From: Leptodactylus fallax
Lineage: Eukaryota; Chordata; Amphibia; Anura; Leptodactylidae
Direction of reading: 5' to 3'
Length of the DNA: 64,000 bases
Assembly (NCBI GenBank): GCA_947044405.1
Contig: CAMRHE010000012.1
Span: forward strand, 11,486,001 to 11,550,000
Part shown: positions 23,210-32,542 of the stretch, in pieces
Layout of the letters: every line of letters starts with the position of its first letter
How positions within the stretch are numbered: position 1 is the stretch's first letter
The notes under the pieces: model-generated
Database searches by the model: none
Seen by the model: only the letters and a program-made list of their open reading frames with translations
What the model was told of the DNA's origin: nothing
Program-made: the position numbers and the translations under genes

Positions 23210-24060
23210 TCCCGCCGGTGAGATTTTTTTTTCACTTTTACATTTTCATTTTTGACTCCTCACCTTCCAAACCCCGTAACTTTTTTATTTTTCCGTTCTC
23301 AGAGCCTTATGAGGGCTTAATGTTTGTGGGACAAATTGTTCTTCATGATGCTATAATTTATTATCCTGCACAATGTACTGGGAAGCTGGAAAAAAAAATT
23401 CAGAATTGGGTGGATTTGAAGAAAAAGTGTGATTTGTGTGACTTTCTTACGGTCTTCGTTTTTTACGACGTTCACTCTACTGCCAAAATTACATGTCTTC
23501 TGTATTCTATGTTTTGGTACAATCCCGGGGATGCCAAATTTATATAGTTTTATTTACATTTTAACCCCTTAACAAAACTTTGCAGAAAACAAATAAGTTT
23601 TCTAAAAGTCGCTATATTCTGACACCTGTAACTTTTTTATATTTCCGTGTACGGCGTTACATAGGGAGCCTTTTTTTTACGGGGTCAGGTGTATTTTTTA
23701 GTTATACCATTTTCAGGAATGTCTATTGCTTTGTTCACTTTTTATTAAAATTTTTATCAGAGGCGAAACAGTGAAAAAATGGTGGTTTGGCACTTTTGAT
23801 TTTTTTTTTTCCCACTACGGCGTTTACCATATGGGAAAAATATTTTGTAGACCTAGCGTTTTCAGACACAGGGATACCTAATGTGTATGTGTTTCACAGT
23901 AATATTTTACTTTTATATGTATTCTAGGGAAAGGGGGGTGATTTGAACTTTTAGGTTTTTTTTATATTTTTTAAAATTTTTATTTATTTATTTATTTATT
24001 TTCACTATTTTATTGCCCCCCCCCGGTTATAGACCAGCCTCAATAGCTATAATGCAATGA
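23210..24060 (+). repeat. Dispersed AT-rich repeat (TAGGTATCCCTG family)
   Basis: Long similarity to 53930-54660 in the same orientation: CCTTCCAAACCCCGTAACTT against CCTTCCAAACTCTATAACTT, GGGCTTAATGTTTGTGGGACA against AGCTTAATGTTTGCAGGACA, and both with TACTGGGAAGCTGGAAAAAA. The 3' part is the reverse complement of the repeats at 7180-7690 and 56740-56976. The open frame at 23170-23547 comes from this non-coding family and is not a gene. Confidence 0.65.
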
Positions 24061-25025
24061 AAAGCCTGGCTGTCAGACAAATAGGTCGGCTTCTGTGATC
24101 TTGCCGTGCGGGAGCTGGCCTGCAACGCTAAAGGTACGGGGCTGGTGGGGACCGGCCGCGGAGGCCATTTTTTTTATTTTTTATTTGAGGGGGGGGTCCT
24201 TACTTATATAGCACCATCATATTCCACACCCATCCTACTATTACAGCGGAGACCCAGGGGCATGGGTGTAGCTGTAGGGAGTGCAGTGGTAACAGTCGCT
24301 ACTGGGCCCAAGACCCTGAGGATGTCCCATAGCACACTAGATATACCACTATTCTAAATGGTACAAGGCAAAGATAGGCTCTATTACACATTTTGTATCA
24401 GGGCCCAGGAGCAGCAAGCTACGCCTTTGCCCAGGGTTAATGCCTTGATCAGTGCCTGGGCATTAACCCATTTGATGCCTCCTGACCGAGGCACCATTTT
24501 ACCATCGCCGCATCCATTACTATGACAGCCAGGAACCTATTGAAGGCTCCCAGCTTGTTATTAGATTACTTCTATTACAGGCTGTGCTAGGCACTGACGC
24601 TATTTTTATTTTTGTTTTGCCTCCTGGGGGGGGGGGGGAGAAGGCACTGGCTGCCTGGCCGCCAATTCATTTGAACTCCTGCTAAGAGTGCTAATGTGTT
24701 AAGCAAATTCTACATCTGTATGTGAAATTGTATGTGATAGTGTAACAAATTTATATAAAAACATTTTCATTAATTCTGCATTCATTTTTTTCAATCACCA
24801 GGAGCAAAATTACTGTCATTTCTGTCAAGATCATTTAGATATGTGTAATTAAGGTACCATTAAGGACATATGTAGTTGTTAATGGGTTTACATACTTGAA
24901 AAATAATAGCATTTTCAGTGTAAGTGTTGAGATAATCATTCCCTTTATCTATTTCCACCATGCTTGAATAAGTAATTCATGTTGCCATTAGAGATGGGCA
25001 AATCGGTTCATAAGCCAGGTTCATC
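24060..25025. other. Spacer with a probable short hAT MITE
   Basis: About 24250-24440 has ends GGGGCATGGGTGTAGCTGTA and, in reverse complement, GGGCAAAGGCGTAGCTTGCT, both leading into a CTGGGCCC block. This is the common layout of small hAT-derived MITEs. The rest is unassigned and includes a poly-G run at about 24627-24638. Confidence 0.4.
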
Positions 25026-25239
25026 CCGAATTGCAGGGCCGGTTTTAGACAAAGTGGGGCCCTGGGCAAAATTAAAAGCGGGGCCCCAAATGCTGATATG
25101 CAAACAACACCATCGTCTTCCAGTGGCAACCCCTATAATAACGCCTCCTTTCTGCCAACACAAAGTAATAACAAGCCCCATTTTACCACACACAATTCAA
25201 ATGAGCACCTTTGTACCACCTAATAGATTTTTGCACCCA

Positions 25240-25700
25240 GTCGTCAGTTATTATAGTGCCTGCTTATAAATAATAGTCCCTCCTTATAAATAATATTACA
25301 CCCTTATCAGTAATAGCTCCCTTATAAATGATAAATAGTGCCCTGTATCAGTAATATTCTCCCTTATCAGTAACTGACACCCCGTAAAAATAATACTGCT
25401 CCCTTATTAATAATAGCCCGCTCATAAATAATAGTTACCCTTATAAATAATACAGTAGTCCCCATTATCACTAATAGCCCCCTTTATAAATAAGCCCACT
25501 TAACAATTATACCCCCCTTATAAAAAGTTCCCCTCTTATAAATAATAGCTCCCCCTTATATTGGATGCCTAATATATAATAGTTCCCCCCTTATAAATAA
25601 TAGCCCATCTTATAAATAATAGTTCCCCCTTATAATAGCCCCCTCATACTTAGGTCTCCCAATTATATACAGTAACCCACCCTTATATATAATAGTTCTC
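25240..25700. repeat. AT-rich minisatellite (CCCTTATAAATAATAG unit)
   Basis: Degenerate tandem units of about 20-23 bases based on CCCCCTTATAAATAATAGTT, with variants TTATCAGTAATA and TTATTAATAATAG, fill most of this interval inside the hAT element. Confidence 0.75.
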
Positions 25701-25859
25701 CGTTATACTGTGTCGGACTGAAGGGCCTTAGGCCCACCAGAGGATCTTGTTCTGGGGCCCCACCCAACAGCTTCCTGCTAATAGCCTACACCACAGCTCC
25801 TTCACTGAAGTCTTACATATGTGCTGACTATCTGGGGTTACTGAGTATGTTCCCAGTAT

Positions 25860-27650
25860 AGTCAGCCCCTATAATACTGTGCAGGCCCCAATAACTCCAT
25901 GGCCAATTCATGCTCAGTACTGTATGGGGAATGACATGGCCATGGGGCACTACACGTATGTGCAAGATTATAGTGAGGGAGCTGTGATGCAGACATAGCA
26001 CACAGGGCTGCCAGCAGGAATTGTGAGCCCCCCCCCCCCACAGTATAACGCTCCACATGGTATATAATGCTCCACAGTATAAAATGCTCTCCTGAGCCCT
26101 CCAGTTTCCCCACATGGTATATAATGCTCCACAGTGACCCCACACAGTATAAAATGCTCCCCTGAGCCCCCTATAGTGGCCCCACATGGTATGTAAGGCT
26201 CCACACAGTATAATACTCCACAGTGGCCCACACAGTATACTACCCCTTAGTGGCCCCAGACAGTGCAATATGCTCCCCAGCAGCCCCACACAATATAGTA
26301 TGCTCTATACAGTATAATATGCACCCCACAATGCCCCCCCAGTATAATGCTCCAGTGGCCTAACACAGTATAACATGCTCCATAATAACCTCCACACAGT
26401 ATAATATACTCCCCAGAGGGGTTCCCCCAGTATAATGCTCCACAGTGGTCCCCCACAGTATAATATGTTCCCCACAGTCCCCCCCCAGTATAATGCTCTA
26501 CAATGGCCCCACAGAGTATCATATGGTCTCGAAAAGCCCCACATAATATAATATACTCCACAGTGGCCCCACACAGTATAACAGGCTCCCCACACTGTCC
26601 CTTCCCCCAGTATAAAGCTCCACAGTGGCCCATAGTATACTATGCTCCCCAGAGGGCCCCCGCTAGTATAATGCTCCACAGTGCCCCCTCCAGTATTTTG
26701 CTCCACAGTGGCCCCACGCAATATATTATGCTCCCCAGAGCGTCCCCCCAGTATAATGTTCTACAGTAGGCCCCACGTAGTATAATATGCTCCCCAGAGG
26801 ATCCCCTAGTATAATGCTCATTAGTCCCCCCCTGAATAATGCCCCACAGTGGCGCCACGCAATATAATATGCTCTGCTGATGGCCCCCCCAGAATAATGC
26901 TCCACAGTGAACCCACTCAGTATAACATTCTCCAGAAATGGCCTCCACACAGTATAATATACTGCCCAGAGAGGTTTCCCCAGTATAATACTCCACAGCG
27001 GCCCAAAACAGTATAATATGCTCTCCAGAGCCCCCCAGTATAATGCTCCACAGTGGCCCAAAACAGTATAACATGCTCTCCAGTGCCCCCCCCAGTATAA
27101 TGCTCCACAGTGGCCCCGCACAGTGTAGTATACTGGGGGGCCCCTCTGGAGAGCATATTATACTGTGTGGGGAAACCATAGAGCATTATACTGGGGGGGG
27201 GGCTCTGGAGAGCATATTATACTGTGTGGGGCCACTGTGGAGCATTATACTGGGGAGGGGGCCCTCTGGAGAACATGTTATATTCTGTGGGGCCTCTATG
27301 GAGTATTATAAAATGGGGGGCTCTGGAGAGCATGATATATTCTGTGGGGCCACTTTAGAGCATTATACTGGGGGGCCCCTCTGGAGAGCATATTAAACTG
27401 TGTGGGGCCACTGTGGAGCATTATACTGGGGGGCCCCTCTGGAGAGGATAATGCTCCAAAGTAGCCCCACATAATATAACATTATCTCCAGAGCCCCCCC
27501 CCACATTATAATTTTCCACAGAGGCCCCACAGAATATAACATGTTATCCAGAGGGTCCCTTCCCCAGTATAATGCTCCACAGTGGCCCCACACAGTATAA
27601 TATGCTATCCAGAGGGGGCCCCCAGTATAATGCTCCACAGGGGCCCTACA
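25860..27650. repeat. CAGTATAATGCTCCACAGTGGCCC satellite with an inverted block
   Basis: Two unit types alternate, one near CAGTATAATATGCTCCCCAG plus AGGG and a C run, the other near CAGTATAATGCTCCACAGTG plus GCCCCACA. Together they make a higher-order period of roughly 60-65 bases. From about 27120 to 27445 the array switches to the opposite strand (GGAGCATATTATACTGTGTG), then returns to the original orientation until about 27650. The array sits inside the non-autonomous hAT element at 25034-28098. Confidence 0.8.
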
Positions 27651-28106
27651 GTGCTATTATTATATTATATTCTGGGGTCTCTTCAGACCCCAGAGTATAA
27701 TAATCGAAGGCCCGGGGGAGGGAAGGGAAAATAACAAACAGTTATACTCACCTTGCCTTACCTCTGCTGGGCCTCCTCGCGCTGCTCCGCTATCTCCGCC
27801 GGCGCTGTCTTCTTCTTCTCTGCGGCTGACGTCACACATTGTGGATGTCACCACTGAAGCCTGTGATTGGGCCTCAGCGGTTACGTGAGCATGCCCCACG
27901 TGATCGCTAAGGCTGAGGCCTGGCCTCAGCGGTGATGTCCGGAACGCCAGAAGATGACGTCAGACGCAAGGACAGGTTGAGTAAAAATGTTTATTATTTT
28001 TACTCACCTCGGAAAGGGGCCCTGCGGTCCCTTTCGGTTATTGATTTGGCCGGGCCTGGGCAATTGCCCAGTTTGCCCCCCCCCTAACGCCGGCCCTGCC
28101 GAATTG

Positions 28107-28676
28107 TTTGGGCGAATCACTTTGAACGAACAAAAGTGGCTGTGCTACAATAAAATGGCTGCCACCACGTGTTTGACCCAGAAATACAGAGCAGACAATG
28201 TGTGCAGTGACTCACACATATCTATCACGTGATCTGACTGCCTCTCAGCCAGTGGTAGGTGGACCTTGCAGTGCTGATGTCATATGGAGTATAAAAACTT
28301 GGATATTACTGATCAGTTTCAGTTGCTGTAATGGTTGACATGCAAACAGATTTGTGATCAATCTCACTGCATCATAGCTTGGCTATAGGCACCACAAGTC
28401 AAGAAAATTCCAGCAAAGTTATAGGAGGACTTAGAGAATCAGTGCATGGATACATTATAGGACAGGTTCACTTCACAGACAGTGAGTGACTGGAATCTGT
28501 GCTGTTACGTACACAGATAATTAACCCTTTCATTGCCAATAATCTAATATTGTCTGTCAGTATTTGCATTAGAGCTATTTCATCTCTATACACATTCTTT
28601 AGACATACTTTTTTTTTTTACTGAAGACAATCCTGATAGAGAAAAATGTTTTGTTGAGGATTTTATTGGGCAAAAG
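28107..28676. other. Flank of the hAT element, unassigned
   Basis: The sequence around the insertion (GAGATGGGCAAATCGGTTCA on the left; TTTGGGCGAATCACTTTGAA on the right) reads like an interspersed repeat split by the hAT element. No gene was recognised. Confidence 0.35.
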
Positions 28677-28680
28677 TTAA

Positions 28681-29406
28681 AGCGTAACTAAACTTTCGGA
28701 CAACTTTTGATTTTCTTGCAGTATGTGTGTCATTAATTAATTTTGTAATATACTTCATTAAAAATTTTTGGATCCTATCTGTGAAATTTAGCATTTTTTC
28801 ACTCTTTCCCTTACTTCTGTATTGAGAGCTGTCCCTGCCTCTCACTGAATATTACAGTGTATGGAGTACGGGCTTGGAGTACAGGCTTGGAGTACTGGGC
28901 TGTGTAACATGTAAAGAAAATGAGGGGGGAGGCTCATTTGAAACAGTTATATTATAAAACATACAAACTTGATTTTTTTTGTCATATGAAAGAGGAGATT
29001 CTCTTCTTTCATGTGACACCAAGGTTACAGCTGCAAATTAATATCCTAATCCAGACTGTTTTCAACCAGTGATATCTCTGGAAATAATTTAGCATAATAA
29101 TTTAAATAAGATAACACTGCAGCCTCTTTCATATGACACCAAAAGAAAGTTTGTACGTTTTATAATGTCCGACATATAACTGTTTGAAGTGACCCTCCCC
29201 CCCCATTATCTCTACCCCATACTCCTGTACACAGTAACATTCAGTGAAAGGCAGGGACAGCTCTCAATACAGAAGCAAGGGAAAGAGTGAAAAAAATGCA
29301 AGATTTCACACAATTGATCCAAAATTTGTTAGTAAAGTATATAACAAAATTTATTAACGACACAAATACTGACAAATATCAAGTTGTCTGAAAGTTAAGT
29401 TATGCT
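28681..29406. mobile_element. Large foldback element with TTAA duplication
   Basis: TTAA is present at 28677-28680 and 29407-29410. The arms are inverted copies over roughly 300 bases: AGCGTAACTAAACTTTCGGA on the left against AGCATAACTTAACTTTCAGA in reverse complement on the right. Further in, both contain TTCACTCTTTCCCTT, TCTGTATTGAGAGCTGTCCC and AACAGTTATAT. The element could fold into a hairpin over most of its 726 bases. It has no coding sequence. The TTAA duplication suggests piggyBac-type mobilisation. Confidence 0.8.
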
Positions 29407-29442
29407 TTAACATTTTTAAATTAAATGCTACTGATTTTGATT

Positions 29443-29700
29443 TATATACAAGTAGTTTCTTGTTATTGTTCACCCAATATACAGCCCTATACAAATCTTA
29501 AAAAATAACTCAGTTTTATACAAGCGATTTCTTATTGTTGTTCACCCAATATACAGCTCTGCAAAAATCTTAAAAAGAAATATCTCTGACATATACATGC
29601 GGTTTATTGTTGTTGTTCACCCAATCTTGTTGTTGTTCACAAATCTTAAAAAAATAACTCTGTAAAATATATACAAGTGGTTTCTTGTTGTTGAATTTCA
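29443..29700. repeat. Tandem repeat of about 70 bases (TTGTTGTTCACCCAATATAC)
   Basis: Three to four imperfect copies of a unit containing TTCTTGTTGTTGTTCACCCA, ATATACAGC and AAATCTTAAAAAATAACTC follow one another. The later copies carry internal deletions. Confidence 0.7.
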
Positions 29701-30902
29701 TGTTTTTTTTGGTTTTTCACATTGTGAAGGAGCATTGATTGTTGTTAATCTGAACAAAATATTTTTACATTTCTCTGTATGCTCAAATGTGCATATATAA
29801 TTCGATATATACATTACACACAGTAGTAGTGTAGCATCCTTCGCTAATGTTAAAAAAAGAATCTTAGTTATTTCAGCATTTTTTTGGTTAATAATTAAGC
29901 ACTGACTGAAAAAAACAGGGCAGGAGACAGACAAAATGGGGGGAGGAAACACTTGTGCAAGTACTACTACTAACAATAAGAATGTGGGTGGCCCTGGTGA
30001 CTTAACGACCACCTACTCGCAGATTTTCCTGTCTCTCCTACAGTGGGGGAAAAAAGTATTTAGTCAGCCACCAATTGTGCAAGTTTTCCCACTGAAAAAG
30101 ATGAGGCCGGCCTGTAATTGACATCATAGGTAGACCTCAACTATGAGAGACAAAATGAGAAAACAAATCCAGAAAATCACATTGTCTGATTTTTAAAGAA
30201 TTTATTTGCAAATTATGGTGGAAAATAAGTATTTCGTCAATAACAAAAGTTCATCTCAATACTTTGTTATATTTTCTTTTTTTGTTAATGACAGAGGTCA
30301 ATCGTTTTCTGTAAGTCTTCACAAGGTTGGCACACACTGTTGCTGGTATGTTGGCCCATTGCTCCATGCAGATCTCCTCTAGAGCAGTGATGTTTTGGGG
30401 CTGTCGCTGGGCAATACGGACTTTTAACTCTCTCCAAAGGTTTTCTATGGGGTTGAGATCTGGAGACTGGGTAGGCCACTCCAGGATCTTGAAATGCTTC
30501 TTACGAAGCCACTCCTTTGTTGCCTTGGCGGTGTGCTTGGGATCATTGTCATGCTGAAAGACCCAGCCACGTTTCATCTTCAATGCTCTTGCTGATGGAA
30601 GGAGGTTTGCACTCAAAATCTCACGATACATGGCCCCATTCATTCTTTCATGTACACGGATCAGCCGACCTGGTCCCTTTGCAGAGAAACAGCCCCAAAG
30701 CATGATGTTGCCCCCCCCCCCATGCTTCACAGTAGGTATGGTGTTCTTTGGATGCAACTCAGCATTCACTCTCCTCCAAACACGATGAGTTGTGTTTCTA
30801 CCAAACAGTTCTACTTTGGTTTCATCTGACCATATGACATTCTCCCAATACTCTTCTGAAACATCCAAATGCTCTCTAGCAAACTTCAGATGGGCCCAGA
30901 TA

Positions 30903-32542
30903 CAGTCATATGAAAAAGTTTGGGCACCCCTATTAATCTTAATCATTTTTAGTTCTAAATATTTGGGTGTTTGCAACAGCCATTTCAATTTGATATATCT
31001 AATAACTGATGGACACAGTAATATTTCAGGATTGAAATGAGGTTTATTGTACTAACAGAAAATGTGCAATATGTATTAAACCAAAATTTGACCGGTGCAA
31101 AAATTTGGGTACCCTTATCATTTTATTGATTTGAATACTCCTAACTACTTTTTACTGACTTACTGAAGCACAAAATTGGTTTTTTAACCTCACTGAGCTT
31201 TGAACTTCATAGCCAGGTGTATCCAATCATGAGAAAAGGTATTTAAGGTGGCCAATTGCAAGTTGTTCTCCTATTTGAATCTCCTCTGAAGAGTGGCATC
31301 ATGGGCTCCTCAAAACAACTCTCAAATGATCTGAAAACAAAGATTGTTCAACATAGTTGTTCAGGGGAAGGATACAAAAAGTTGTCTCAGAGATTCAACC
31401 TGTCAGTTTCCACTGTGAGGAACATAGTAAGGAAATGGAAGACCACAGGGACAGTTCTTGTTAAGCCCAGAAGTGGCAGGCCAAGAAAAATATCAGAAAG
31501 GCAGAGAAGAAGAATGGTGAGAACAGTCAAGGACAATCCACAGACCACCTCCAAAGAGCTGCAGCATCAGCTTCCTGCAGATGGTGTCACTGTGCATCGG
31601 TCAACAATACAGCACACTTTGCACAAGGAGAAGCTGTATGGGAGAGTGATGCAAAAGAAGCCGTTTCTGAAAGCACGCCACAAACAGAGTCGCCTGAGGT
31701 ATGCAAAAGCACATTTGGACAAGCCAGCTTCATTTTGGAAGAAGGTCCTGTGGACTGATGAAACAAAGATTGAGTTGTTTGGTCATACAAAAAGGCGTTA
31801 TTCATGGCGTCAAAAAAACACAGCATTCCAAGAAAAACACTTGCTACCCACTGTAAAATTTGGTGGAGGTTCCATCATGCTTTGGGGCTGTGTGGCCAAT
31901 GCCGGCACCGGGAATCTTGTTAAAGTTGAGAGTCGCATGGATTCAACTCAGTATCAGCAGATTCTTGATAATAATGTACAAGAATCAGTGACGAATTTGA
32001 AGTTACGCCGGGGATGGATATTTCAGCAAGACAATGATCCAAAACACAGCTCCAAATCCACATTCCAATTACAATGTTCTGGAATGGCCATCCCAGTCCC
32101 CATACCTGAATATCATTGAACATCTGTGGGATAATTTGAAGGTGGCTGTCCATGCTCGGCGACCATCAAACTTAACTGAACTGGAATTGTTTTGTAAAGA
32201 GGAATGGTCAAAAATACCTTCATCCAGGATCCAGGAACTGATTAAAAGCTACAGGAAGCGACTAGAGGCTGTTAATTTTGCAAAAGGAGGATCTACTAAA
32301 TATTAATGTCACTTTTCTGTTGAGGTGCCCATACTTTTGCACCGGTCAAATTTTGGTTTAATGCATATTGCACATTTTCTGTTAGTACAATAAACCTCAT
32401 TTCAACATTTCAATCCTGAAATATTACTGTGTCCATCAGTTATTAGATATATCAAATTGAAATGGCTGTTGCAAACACCCAAATATTTAGAACTAAAAAT
32501 GATTAAGATTAATAGGGGTGCCCAAACTTTTTCATATGACTG
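30903..32542 (+). mobile_element. Tc1-like transposon (CAGTCATATG family), 1640 bp
   Basis: TA at 30901-30902 and 32543-32544 flanks inverted repeats of roughly 215-220 bases that start CAGTCATATGAAAAAGTTTG at both ends and are nearly identical. The short direct repeat occurs in each arm (GTTTGGGCACCCCTATTA outside, ATTTGGGTACCCTTATCA inside), so this is a typical IR/DR element. Near-identical arms and an almost intact transposase suggest it is the youngest DNA transposon in this nest. Confidence 0.92.
31301..32306 (+). pseudogene. Tc1 transposase with a single frameshift
   Basis: The ATG at 31301 (MGSSKQLSNDLKTK) fits the family start better than the upstream in-frame codon. Order of domains: a paired-like helix-turn-helix (KKLSQRFNLSVSTVRNIVRK), a GRPRKIS hook, a second HTH with VHRSTIQHTLHKE, then the DDE core with [20 protein letters not shown] and [13 protein letters not shown]. 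Near 32060 the frame shifts, and EWPSQSPYLNIIEHLWDNLK with the catalytic Glu continues in another frame to 32306. SPYLN replaces the usual SPDLN. Except for that shift the roughly 335-residue protein is complete, which is the normal length. Confidence 0.88.

Larger units (their letters stand above)
25034..28098. mobile_element. 3.07 kb non-autonomous hAT element with internal satellites
   Basis: CCGAATTG occurs exactly at 25026-25033 and again at 28099-28106: a perfect 8-bp target duplication, the hallmark of hAT transposition. The left terminus is CAGGGCCGGTTTTAGACAAA and the right terminus in reverse complement is CAGGGCCGGCGTTAGGGGGG. No transposase is encoded. The interior consists of an AT-rich array (25240-25700), a long CAGTATAATGCTCC array (about 25860-27650) with one inverted block, and a GC-richer tail ending in CTGGGCAATTGCCCAGTTTG. 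Long open frames on the minus strand (up to 179 codons at 26640-27179) arise from the repeat unit and show no protein family. Confidence 0.85.

Noticed and set aside
23170..23547. 125-codon frame as a host gene
   Set aside because: The sequence is a copy of a dispersed non-coding repeat also found at 53930-54660.
26247..27179. Long minus-strand open frames of up to 179 codons as possible genes
   Set aside because: They follow the satellite unit exactly, give a periodic peptide and overlap each other in several frames.
25860..27650. Regular repeats resembling a CRISPR array
   Set aside because: No unique spacers of constant length exist, the units are contiguous and vary, and the context is a vertebrate hAT transposon.
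29936..30121. Frame starting at MGGGNTCASTTT as a gene
   Set aside because: It crosses from the hAT relic through the L1 edge into a Tc1 terminus.
30327..30705. Plus-strand frames over the outer Tc1 transposase (also 41410-41788 minus, 57018-57584 plus)
   Set aside because: Antisense shadows of the Tc1 transposase, recurring in every copy.
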